Below are positions 35,808-45,736 of a stretch of 64,000 bases of DNA, piece by piece; position 1 is the stretch's first letter; each line of letters opens with the position of its first letter. Below the pieces are notes generated by a model. The model did no database searches. It saw only the letters and a program-made list of their open reading frames with translations, and was not told where the DNA came from. The translations under genes were made by a program, and so were the position numbers. The DNA is from Datisca glomerata. Lineage: Eukaryota > Streptophyta > Magnoliopsida > Cucurbitales > Datiscaceae. The stretch lies in NCBI GenBank assembly GCA_003255025.1, contig QANY01002293.1, positions 186,001-250,000 of the forward strand, given 5' to 3'.

Positions 35808-36002
35808 CTAAGACCGTTTGTGCTCTCTCAACACCCTCACTAGCTTGTCTTCTTGTTTACCATTTAAGGAAGCAGAGATAATGATAGGAATAGTGGATGT
35901 TTCTCTCATAAAGGTGTACCGAAGGTGGAGGTCTAACACCGATGATTTTTCAATAGATGGTATGTATTTAGGTTTATCTTCTTCTAATTCTGCACAATGC
36001 AC
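35808..36002 (-). pseudogene. gypsy pre-RT fragment
   Basis: The minus strand encodes LDLHLRYTFM, then TIPIIISASLNGKQEDKLVR and VLREHKRS. This matches the segment just before the RT domain of plant gypsy polyproteins (LP.HLKYAFLG...LPVIIS..L...QE.KL..VLR.HK.AIGW). The match stops where the RT proper would start. Confidence 0.72.
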
Positions 36003-36210
36003 CTACAAACAACTATACATATCATTTGGGTGTTTGATTGCTTTGAAGATATTGAAAATTACTTGATCTTCTTACACTCTCAAAATAAGTTCTCCGTTTT
36101 GCACATCAATAAGGATTCTTCCCGTAGCTAAGAATGGTTAACCAAGAATAATTAGATTTTCTTGATTTTCCTACATGTCAAATACAATAAAATCAGCTGG
36201 AAAAATAAAT

Positions 36211-36486
36211 TTATCCCCTTTTTACCAAAACATCCTCAATAATCCCTAATGGATATCTAATAGACCGATCAACTAACTGTAAAGAATACCGGCGTGGGCT
36301 TAGAGCTTCTCCAAGACCCAGCTTCTTGTAAACTGAATACGACATCAAAATGATACCAGCTCCAAGATCGCATGAATCATTTTCAAAATATGAATTATCA
36401 ATGGTGCAAGGAATAGTAAAACTCATAGGGTTCTTTAACTTTAGAGGTAATTTATTCTGCAAGATAACATTCCTCAGTAAGTGCAA
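36211..36486 (-). pseudogene. gypsy aspartic protease remnant
   Basis: The 91-codon open frame contains KNPMSFTIPCTID, CDLGAGIILMSYSVYKKLGL, and SIRYPLGIIEDVLVKRG. The active-site triplet of retropepsins (usually D-L-G-A-S) reads DLGAG, so Asp is kept and the usual Ser is Gly. The protease would cleave the gag-pol precursor. Stops separate it from gag upstream and from the pre-RT fragment downstream. Confidence 0.8.
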
Positions 36487-36854
36487 CTATCTCATACTCC
36501 TTTAGCTTTCTTTTGTTTGAGAGAATACCTTCATGAATTTGAAATATCTCGGCATTTGTTCCAAAGCATCAGCAAAAAAAGGTGTTTATATGTAGTTTCC
36601 GGAACACATCAAGAAACTTAAAAAACTGCTTGTTCAATTTCTGCTTTTGGAACTGCTGAAGGTATGGAATAGGTGGAACGTATGGTGTAGGATTATCAGG
36701 AAAGAGTTTTGACTTAGGCTTGCCTTCCTTCTTTTCTGAGCTCTTGGCAAGATTATCACTCGTTGTCTTAATTTCTGTTTCAATTGGCTAAGAATTTTCA
36801 ACAGTGACTTTCTACGGTTTCGCTAACTCCTTGCCACTGCGAAGACTAATGGCG

Positions 36855-38200
36855 TTACTTGTTCCTTTGGATTCCTCTTGGTGTTGCTCGGTAGAAAACT
36901 TTGTGGTATTTGAGTGAGTATATCTGACTGTTGACCAATTTGAAGCTCCAAATTCTGAATAAATGCAGCTTGACTTTGAATACTTGTTTCTTACCTCTGA
37001 AGTGTAGCATTTGTTCTTGCCATAAATTGAGTAGTATTGACTGTGAGCTGGGTAAGAGCAAATTTTAAAGAAATTTTAGGTTGTTGAGGCTGAAATTGAG
37101 GTTGAGTTGGAACTGGTGTATTCATCACATTTTGACTATTCTTCCAAGAGAATTTGGGGTGATTTCGCCACCCTTGGTTATAAGTGTTGGACAATGGGTT
37201 ATTCGGCCTGCTGTAATTCTCAACAAAATCAACACGTTCTAATTGAGAATAAGCAAAAGGATTACCTGCTTGACATTCAGTGCTGAGATGAGGTTCATTG
37301 CACAAATTACAAACTTCCCGTGAAGTATGAATAACACTAACATTGACGGCGAAAAAGCTCAATTGCTTGGACAATGTAGCTACTTTAGCAGTAAGAGCGG
37401 TACGAGTATCGACTTCATAAACTCCATGAATCTTTCTCGATACGTTGCGCTTAATTGTCCATGGATATGCATTAGCAACCATTTCTTCAAGCAAATCATA
37501 AGCCTCATCGTATGTTTTCCCTATCAAAGCTCCTTCCGCTGCTGCATCCACTAGAGTCCTCGTTGAATTTCCCAAACCATTATAGAAAGTTTGGACTTGT
37601 AGCCATCCAGAGAGTCCATGATATGGGCATCCTCTCAACATCTCTTTAAACTTCTCCCAGATCTTGTTCCTCATCTTCATTGTTTTAGCTGGTGGAAAGA
37701 TTTAGCCAAAAAAATTCTCAGAAAAGTCCATTCCAAGTGGTGATTGATCCAACGGGTAGGAAGTTCAACCAACTCTTAACCTTATCTTGAAGAGAAAATG
37801 GGAGTAATCTCATTTTAATTACATCAAATGAGACATTTGTTGTGCTTGAATGACTCATAAATATTGAGAAAAGTGGCTATGTGAACATTTCGATCATCAT
37901 TAGGAATGCTACTAAACTGATTTGCTTGCACCATATGAATGATAACCAACTTAATCTCAAAATTGTTGGCATTAATAACAGGGCGTTGAATGACAGACGC
38001 GGCCTTATTGACCACTAGCATAGCATAATTCTGAATTGCCCGGTTATTTTGGTTGCTCACAATTTCAGGACTTTCTCTAGAGTATTCCATGATTTCTTGA
38101 GGTTGTTTAAAAGCTTCTCTCCTCACTTTTCTATTAGGACGACAAGTTCGCTCAATTTTCAAATTTAGAGGAATCAAATTTTTGCTTCTAAATTTTCTCA
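36855..38200 (-). pseudogene. gypsy gag remnant
   Basis: The longest piece (36991-37680) has the retrotrans_gag end (WEKFKEMLRGCPYHGLSGWL, QVQTFYNGL) and a CNLCNEPHLSTECQAG half-knuckle, followed by a Gln/Pro-rich tail (PTQPQFQPQQP). The N-terminal part continues in another frame at 37824-38201 (FEIKLVIIHMVQANQFSS). Two frame breaks near 37690-37830 disable it. It would encode the capsid/nucleocapsid of the element. Confidence 0.82.
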
Positions 38201-38312
38201 TACACCTTAGAAAATGCTTGCAAATTCAAAATAGTAAACAACCATAAATAAAAAATTAAGACTCGAAGTAAAATTAAGGATATCTAACACCAATATTAAT
38301 AAACAAAATCAA

Positions 38313-38330
38313 TCCCCGACAATGGAGCCA
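38313..38330 (-). other. Primer-binding site of the gypsy element
   Basis: Six bases inside the right LTR, the minus strand reads TGGCTCCATTGTCGGGGA. This differs at three positions from TGGCGCCGTTGCCGGGGA, the plant tRNA-Asp primer site common in Athila/Tat-type elements. Confidence 0.72.
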
Positions 38331-38336
38331 AAAACT

Positions 38337-39575
38337 TGTTACGATTTTTTTAAAGTGCAAGTATACACTATCGTCGTCAAATAATAAATTTCTATAAAAA
38401 TAGAGTATCATCGACATGATTGATTGATATTAATTATTAAAATTAACTATACCTTAATTCTAATTGAGAATGACAGAAAATTGGAAGTTTTAATTAAATT
38501 AAAAATCTAATTAAATTAAAATGAGAAAGATTTGATAAACATAAATTATTCAAATTTGAATAGATAAAAGATCTAGAGATTCCGATTTCACCAAACCAAA
38601 CATGCTTAAACTTTTAAAACTCAATCAATCTTCAAATTATTAACAGTGAATTTCTCTAAAGTAATTATCAATCTTTCTCAAGTATCAATAACAATGAATA
38701 AAAAATATTAATCTCACATCTATGTCAAGAACTCATTCAGCACATGAAATTATAATTATTATACTAGATCCATAATTATCTCAAACTTATAAAATTTTAA
38801 TGGTGTTATAAACAAAGATCAAACTTAATCATCACTTTTCAGTCTTAGAATTAAATCCAAAATCATGCTATAGTTGGCCAGACGATCACAGGCACTAAGA
38901 ACTGGATTATAACACTCAATAAAACTGAATAAACATTGATTGAATTGAAAATCAAAATTTATGAACAATCATGATTTGGCTACATCGTAGCCCTAGATAA
39001 GAAATTTTGAACATACTAGAATAAGAAGACATCCTAACAATATTCATGAACATAGATGAAAAGAGGAAAAAACTAGATTTGATGATGAATTGAACTTGAG
39101 ATTTGTCTCCCAGTTGGATCCGTCTTCGTTTCCTATTCAAACTGCTTTCTCCCCTACCTCTCACGTCCAAAAAATCCTCAAAAGACCTAAAATATTCTAT
39201 TTATATACTAGGATTCGATAAGGATAAAATAGGAGACAAAAATCACAGAAAACGTTATAGTGTAAGCATCACGACGTTAGCTTACTGCCTAGCTAGCCAG
39301 CGACCAACGCTGGCATGATACCATAACCTAGCTCCCAGGTGCTGGCAACTGCTTGCACCCATCATCGCGATGGGGTCGCGACGCTGGTCCTTCTACCTAG
39401 GTCCATCCTTTTCTCATTTTCTTCGTACTTTTGCCTTCCAAATCTTTTAAAATCAACTCAAATGCACAAGAATATTTTACCTACAAAATAAAAATAAATC
39501 AAACAATAACTCTAAAAGAACCAACGAAATTAAAGTTATGTTTTACTAAAATATGAGTATGAAACATACCCATCA
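38337..39575 (-). repeat. 5' LTR of the gypsy element (right copy)
   Basis: 1239 bp, starts TGTTACGATT and ends ACATACCCATCA. The outer flank (39576 onward) returns directly to CGTGTAG-type palindrome repeats. The GC-rich block at 39280-39400 is a variant of the one in the left copy. Confidence 0.8.
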
Positions 39576-40950
39576 ATGCGATCGTCATGTAGGCATCATG
39601 TAGTGTACACAACGTCTACACGATCATCGTGTACACTACACATGTAATATATTTAATTTTATATATTTATTTAAATATTAATAAATATGGAGGTTAAGTG
39701 TTAAAAAATAATGATTTGATATTTGATTTGATGTTGTGTAAGAAAAGTGTTAGGGGAAAGAATGAAGAAAAAGTAGAGGGTAGTGAGTACACGATCGTGG
39801 TGTAGGCATCGTGTAATGTACACGATGGCTACACGACCTTCGTGTAGGCATTTTGTAGGCTACACTACACATGTAATATATTTAATTTATATATTTATTT
39901 AAATATAAATAAATATGGAGGTTGAATGTTGAAAAAAAATTATTTGACATTTGAGTTGATGTTGTATAAGAAAAAAAATTGGGGAAGGAATAAAGAAAAA
40001 GTAAGCGGATGGTGGGTCATTGGTACAAGATGGCTACACGATTATCGTATAGTCTACACAATAGCTACACGAATGCTTCAAACTACAATGGTCGTGTACC
40101 CATGGCATACCATCCACTTATTTTTTTCTTTATTCCTCCACCCTAATACTTTTCTTACACAATTTCAAATCAAATGTTAAATCTAGAAGTGTTCAAGGTT
40201 CGGTTTGATCATTTTTTTGGTGAATGATCGAACCAAACTGAACCGAAATCGTGAACGCTAAAAGAACTGAACTGTGAGTTTCGGTTCGGTTCGGTAATAT
40301 TAATTAAAAATAAATTTTAAATGATATTATTGAAAATAATAATAAAAAATAAAAAATTTGTTTCAGTTCGTTCGGTTTTATACGAAATTATATATTTAAA
40401 ATAAAAAAAATTTAATTTAATGTTTCAGTTCGGTTCGAAAATCACCAAAAGTCCAAACCAAACCGAACCGAACACATATAAAAAATCAACCGAACCCGTC
40501 ATTTTCAGTTCGGTTTGGTTTTGGAAACACCCTAGTCAAATCATTATTTTTCAACACTCAACCTTCATATTTATTAATGTATAAATAAATATTTAAAATA
40601 AAATATATTACATGTGTAGTGTACACGATGACTACACTACGATCGTGTATCCATCATGTATATTACACGATGACTACATTACGATCGTGTACCCATTACT
40701 GTCATTCTTCCTCCAATATTTTTCTTACACAATATCAAATCAAATGTTATATCATTCCTTTTTAACATTCAACCTTCATATTATTAATATTTAAATAAAT
40801 ATATAAAATTAAATATATTACTTGTGTACACTACATGACGCCTATACAATGATCGTGTAACCATCGCGTAGATTACATAATGAGCACACAAATATCATGT
40901 AACTATCTTGTAGACTACACGATGGATATACGAGCGTCATGTACCCCCCT
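39576..40950. repeat. Palindrome array, right block with an internal inversion
   Basis: CGTGTAG/CTACACG palindromes at 39576-39640, 39785-39870, 40020-40110, 40615-40700 and 40825-40945 alternate with an AT-rich spacer. In the first two intervals the spacer reads TATGGAGGTT-x-A-GTGTT; in the last two it is reverse-complemented (ATTCAACCTTCATAT). The array is therefore a large inverted repeat with its centre near 40.1 kb. Confidence 0.8.
40184..40534. mobile_element. hAT-type MITE, CCGAACC family, with 8-bp target duplication
   Basis: 351 bp. The left end is TAGAAGTGTTCAAGGTTCGG; the right end, reverse-complemented, is TAGGGTGTTTCCAAAACCAA. The flanking 8-mers are GTTAAATC (40176-40183) and GTCAAATC (40535-40542), a 7/8 match as expected for hAT. 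The uninterrupted form of the target is visible in the related spacer at about 40730 (AAATCAAATGTTATATCATT). Confidence 0.82.
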
Positions 40951-41360
40951 CTCTCGACGTTCTTTCTCGTTCTCAACATTCTCTCTCTACGTTCTACGTT
41001 CTGTCTTTCTCTTTCTACGTTCTCTCAAAATAAACAAAGCCACCAAAATTAACAGAATAAAAGTTAACAAAACCTAAAAGAATTAATAAAATCCACTAAA
41101 ATTACAATGTTAACAAAACCTATTAAAATTAATAAAACTCATTTTGTTGTATTTATTTTTAAAGAAAATGAGTTATTATGAGAGAGAAAGATGAAGATGA
41201 AGATGAAGAGAGAATGTGATCAGTGTGTAAGAAGGATAATGAAAGAAAAAAGTTAAAAAAAATGAAGAGAGGTAGATGAGGAGTTATGGCATGCATAAAT
41301 TAGTGTTGAAGTATATTTTTACAAAATTAGTTAGTTCTGCGCAAAACCCCACAAAAAACT
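40950..41360. repeat. Right long inverted arm of the composite
   Basis: Inverted counterpart of 32011-32450. It contains repeated TCTACGTTCT-type segments near 40970-41030 and an A/G-rich tract GATGAAGATGAAGATGAAG near 41190. Confidence 0.55.
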
Positions 41361-41403
41361 AAAATGATTAATTACCACATTGCCATCCACATCTTCAAAT
41401 GGA

Positions 41404-41560
41404 AGCCCTAATCGGTAACGCGCCTGTATAAATACACGAGCAAATATGCACTTCTCACAGTCCACAGCCCTAAGCTGCCGAGCCATCGCGGCGCTGCTAA
41501 GTGCTCACTCTACGTCTCTCTCTTTATTTTAGTTTTCTTCTCCTTGCGGTTTGTATATGA
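41404..41560 (+). promoter_or_regulatory. Promoter-like segment and GC-rich leader with no gene behind it
   Basis: A TATAAATA box at 41427-41434 follows an AGCCCTAA motif (41404-41411). It is followed by a GC-rich stretch (41465-41510, CCGAGCCATCGCGGCGCTGC) ending in a CT-rich tract. This is the look of a housekeeping-type leader. The only ATG frame is 28 codons, starting near 41447. No coding sequence follows before the PUB9-like gene, which points the other way. Possibly a truncated gene or a non-coding transcript. Confidence 0.3.
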
Positions 41561-43415
41561 TTCAATTTAATTTTGTGTATTATCAATTATTTCCTTTCAA
41601 ATTTAGAGTCTGAAGTAGAAAAAGCAAGGCACAGCTTCTTGTCTGGATCTTGACAAACTGAACGATTCAGCCAATTCTTTTTAAAAACCTTGCAATATGA
41701 AATCCAGTATCACTCGCCTGAGTTTGATTCTCTTTGATTACTCAGACCCTTGTACTGCTGGTAAATCTCTATGTATTTTGATCTCTGAGCAAACGCACTC
41801 TGTACCAAAACAATTGATGTTTTGAGGCAATTTCTTCGTTTGCGAGATTAAGTTCTGCAAATTTTGTTTTGCTTCCAACCAACTCGCCCATTTGATCTGT
41901 TTTGTTGTTAATGATTTTTATGGGCACATGGTTGGATTACATATTTCATTTAATTGTTTATGAACAACGGAGAGAATCAAAAAAAAAAAACAGCAACAAT
42001 CCCCTACAAATTAAATTAGCTTAGTATAGATCAATCCAATTCACTATCTGATTGTCTTATCTTAAGTTGACCCATTCAATTAATGGAACTCTTTCGTTAG
42101 AATTCGGTAAAGAGCGATGTTGAATTTCATCTTTATTTCGAACTTTCCAAAGACGCCAGCAACCAAAGATGAACCATGAAATGTAGGCCTATCCTCTGTT
42201 TCTAATTTTTAGGTATCGCTCGACTTTTCCCATGAGGCACAAGCAGTTCGATCAGAGGACTTCTAGTGGCCTCAAAATATTGAGGCTAGGGTGATCGCCC
42301 TTACCATTAGGCAGGCTCCTTGGAGTTGATTTTTAGGCAATTTATTAGCTTGCCTTTTGCCTTGTCCAATGCAACTAACTCATTATGGAAGTGGATTCTC
42401 TGTAGTTGTAGTCCAACTATAGAAGGGATGTTTAATGTCAATTGTTCGTTCAAAGAGATTTGAATGGTTGATATCAAATTTTAAAAATAATAAATTATTT
42501 TTTTTATTTTTCTCCAAGATGGTCCATGTTAGTGGAATTGTTGTGTTTACCGATGTCACATTCTACTTACGTCTTATTTGACAGTCATGATAGTACTGGA
42601 TTATACTAAATTAAATTTATCAGATTGAATTGTACTGTATTGTATTGAATTAAATAGTGCAGTTCAATATTTTGTGTTATATTGATTAAAAAATTATATT
42701 ATTTGTACAATGTTTGATACATGATATTATTAGATTGTAAAATTGTCTTTCATCATTTATTTGTGAAATTATATATTATTTTACATTTCGATTACAAACA
42801 AAATTTTTTCATATTTTTAAATAAATAATATATTCTATTATTAAAAATATATAAAGAACAATATTAATAGATACATTCAATTATTATATAAATATATAAA
42901 AAAAGTACATATCAAAAGAAAATCTCATTTAGGGCTCTTAGTCCAATCATATTAGTTAATATTGTGATAATAATACTATTTAATTTAATTGTATTAACTA
43001 ATCGGACATACTGTTAAGCTAAATATAAGATAATATTAAAATAATATTATTCAATTTTTTAATATTATCCAGAATTAGCAGTCAGATGATATCATATCAT
43101 ACACACAAGTCAACTTGGAAATAGGTTTTGCCTTATTGGAAATTAAGTAGGCTGCAAATTATTGCAAATTACGATCCGCAACTTTTTTCCCCTCCAGAAT
43201 AATTATGGCCGAAAAAAACAAAGCAAATGTGAAAAAAAGAGAAGTATTCAAACTAAACTACTGACAACCTGAAGATGAGATGTGAATTTGAAGTGAAGGA
43301 GAAGAGAGAATATACAGGATGATGCACACAACAGGAAAAGGATGCCCAAATGGCATTAAAACCAAACATATATGCAGAATCTACAAATTGAAAAATGTGC
43401 AAAACCAGGTTTCTT
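41561..43415. repeat. Intergenic, with an AT-rich MITE-like block at about 42575-43090
   Basis: No gene is supported. At 42575 TGACAGTCATGATAGTACTG and, reverse-complemented from about 43090, TGACTGCTAATTCTGGATAA resemble imperfect inverted ends of an AT-rich element of about 0.5 kb. The last part before 43416 should be the 3' UTR of the PUB9-like gene. Confidence 0.3.
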
Positions 43416-45736
43416 CTATGCAGTATGAGTAATATTAACAGCCCTGTTCAGTCTCTCAAGTATTCCACAAGCCTTCCTCTTTGCTCTCGAAGTTCCATTC
43501 TTTGCAAGCTCAGAGATTGTTCCATGTGTATTCTCTTCTTCTCTCATTTCTTTCCATTTTGTTCTATCATTCAAACAGATGGCATGCAGGATTGCAATGC
43601 AATTCTCCTTGTTTCTTCCACAACTGCTTTCCCTGATTATGCTGAGTAATAAAGAAACAGCCCCAAGCTCCTTCATGTCATCTATCGCCTTCTGATGGCT
43701 TGAAAGCATTGCCAGTATAGCTAATAATTCATCAACATAGATTCTGTCCATGATCTTCCTCAGAATCACCCCAATAGCACCATCACGCACTGCTCTTGCC
43801 TTATTCTCATGGATGATGCAAAGATTAAAAATGGCCGAAGCTACATCCTTCATAGCTAGTGAATTACCCTCTTCCAAAAGCTCAATGAGCGGTTTTATGG
43901 CGCCAGATTTCCCTATTAATGACTTGTTTGAATCAAGAGCTGACAAAGTGAAAAGGGCTGCAGCTGCATTGCTCCTTGTTTCTATGGTTCCGGATCTCAA
44001 TGCTTCTATGAGCAGAGGAATTACCATTGGGGTTTCAGCAACAAGTTTCTTGTTATTGTCATGGATTGATAGATTCATAAGTGTTGTGATCACATCTTCT
44101 TGAAGATCTGTATGATTACCCTGCAACTTTCCCTTGGAGATTGGATTGAGTAATAACGGGATTGCATCTGCATACTCGCCAAAAAGCACCCGGAACGACG
44201 GCATCTGCTTTGTCAACATGCGAAGCTCCCTTGCAGCTTCTTTCTGCTCAGAAATTGTTAAAGACATCTTTTCTAGCAAAGAAAGAAAACGATCTCGTTC
44301 TGCCTCTGTAGTTCCTTCTTCGCTAAGAGAATGTTCAGGGTCAGGCAATTCGATTCCCCGACACTTACACCATTGAGATATCATTTCCCGAATTAAAAAA
44401 TTTGGGATAAGGAGAGTGTGTGACAGGACTTGTTGGGTCTGTGGACATGTCCGGTTGCCTGCTTTTAACCATTTCTCAATGAAGGGTCGGTCAAACGTCT
44501 GTACAGTATTAAACCAGAGAGGGAAAAAATATTATAAGCCATTAGAAAAAACCAGCCAAGCGACCCAAAAGTAATCGAAAAGAGATTGTGCTAATTGAAT
44601 AACCAGTTGAACAATTCCGATGTTATTGAAACTCAGGTCAAAACTCAGTTCCAAGTAACTAAATTAGTAGCCAACCATAGTTTAGGGGAGAAAACGATAG
44701 AGGTAATACACAATTTTAGCAACAGGGATTTAGTAACCTCTCTTCTGTGGAAAATCTGTGCCAGATTCCAATGGCGCAGATCATCACCAAGAAAACTGAG
44801 ATTCTCATTGGTAATCAATTTAGTTTTGTGATTTTCGTTAAAAGAACTATACAGGGTATCGAATTAGTATATATCCAATCAATACTTTGTCCTCAATGAT
44901 AATTCAGAGGAGATAAAATATACGACCAAGACCTGTATTCTCAGTTACCATATATACATTAAAGATTAAACCGCATTTCAGTTCCGCAATTTATTTCTAG
45001 CGACCTTGAAGAAACGCTATCAAAGAATTTAAGAACACTAAATTTCCAGATTTTTTTCGATGACACACAAATTGATAATTAAAACGAATAAAGTCTCATC
45101 AATAGGCAAATATCATTGTTCGTAACTTTTCAGCCATCGAAACAGTGGAAAGAATGTAGAAGAGAGAAAACTCACGCAATATGATGATTCTTGTTACCGC
45201 TCAAGATAACCTAAGAGATACTATAAAGAAAAAAAAGTTTTAAAGAATAATTAGAATTCTTTAATCTTGATTTTCAAGAACCATATCAATTATTCCGAAA
45301 GTAGAAGAAGAAAAACCCCGTTCACGAATAATTGAATGCATCACTTTCTCAACCTAAGACAGAGAAATGAAAATCACAAACAGTCAATTTGCTTTCCCCT
45401 AATGTCTAAAGAACCAAGCGGTGAAAATAAAAATCCAATTACTATACTAACCTGACCGGAAGCCAGAACCACAGGATCTCTCATCAATTCCTTGGAAAGT
45501 GGACAGCGAAATTCGTCGGGGCAAGAAAGAGTCTCACAGAACTTCAACGAGAGCGATCTCTTTTTAAGCTTCAATTGTTTCAAAGCACAGAGCATTTCTT
45601 TGGTCTGATCGACAGTCTCGGTGCTGTAATCCTCATCGTCAATGATAGTCCTCACTAGTCTCTGCAACTCCTTCTTCAACTCCGTCGTCTTCGCTACCAC
45701 CGTCTGATCAGAATCAAATACTCCCGTCCTCGCCAT
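43416..45736 (-). CDS. PUB9: U-box/ARM-repeat E3 ubiquitin ligase, PUB9-like
   Basis: Two exons: 45736-45452 and 44498-43416, with a 953-bp GT-AG intron in phase 0; 455 aa, close to the length of Arabidopsis PUB9. The N-terminus MARTGVFDSDQTVVAKTTEL is typical of this subgroup. The U-box spans about residues 74-147: CPDEFRCPLSKELMRDPVVL, ASGQ at the splice site, then TFDRPFIEKWL, CPQTQQVL and PNFLIREMI. It recruits the E2. From about residue 180 to the end run ARM repeats that bind substrate, recognisable by LLIEALRSGTIETRSNAAAA, LIELLEEG and AIFNLCIIHENK. The exon break inside the U-box is common in this family. The function is ubiquitin transfer to unknown substrates in the cytosol or nucleus. 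No defects are seen. Confidence 0.92.

Larger units (their letters stand above)
33671..39575 (-). mobile_element. Ty3/gypsy LTR retrotransposon with internal pol deletion
   Basis: Two direct repeats frame the element: 33671 to about 34590 and 38337-39575, both starting TGTTACGATTTTTTTA on the plus strand. The coding direction is minus: primer-binding site next to the right LTR, then gag, then protease, then the start of the pre-RT region, after which pol is missing. Reverse transcriptase, RNase H and integrase are absent, so the copy was non-autonomous or is deleted. It sits within the palindrome arrays, so it inserted into the composite. Gag and protease resemble the Athila/Tat side of Ty3/gypsy. 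Confidence 0.85.
32011..41360. mobile_element. Nested composite: long-TIR foldback/MULE-like element with later insertions
   Basis: Left end 32011 (AGTTTTTTGCAGAA) and right end 41360 (reverse complement AGTTTTTTGTGGGG) are inverted relative to each other. The inversion continues for some 400 bp: both sides share, in mirrored order, AAATATAC, CTAATTT-like, TAACTCCT, TTCATCTTC and TTTTGTTAATTTTGGT-like blocks. Inside the arms are arrays of a CGTGTAG/CTACACG palindrome in opposite orientations. Removing the gypsy element at 33671-39575 leaves about 3.4 kb. Long arms and a captured host exon (33309-33656) resemble Pack-MULE or foldback elements. I could not find a convincing 9-bp target duplication at 32010/41361, so the superfamily is uncertain. 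Confidence 0.55.

Noticed and set aside
41600..41760. Possible C/D snoRNA (several CTGA motifs)
   Set aside because: No RTGATGA C box at the proper distance and no terminal stem.
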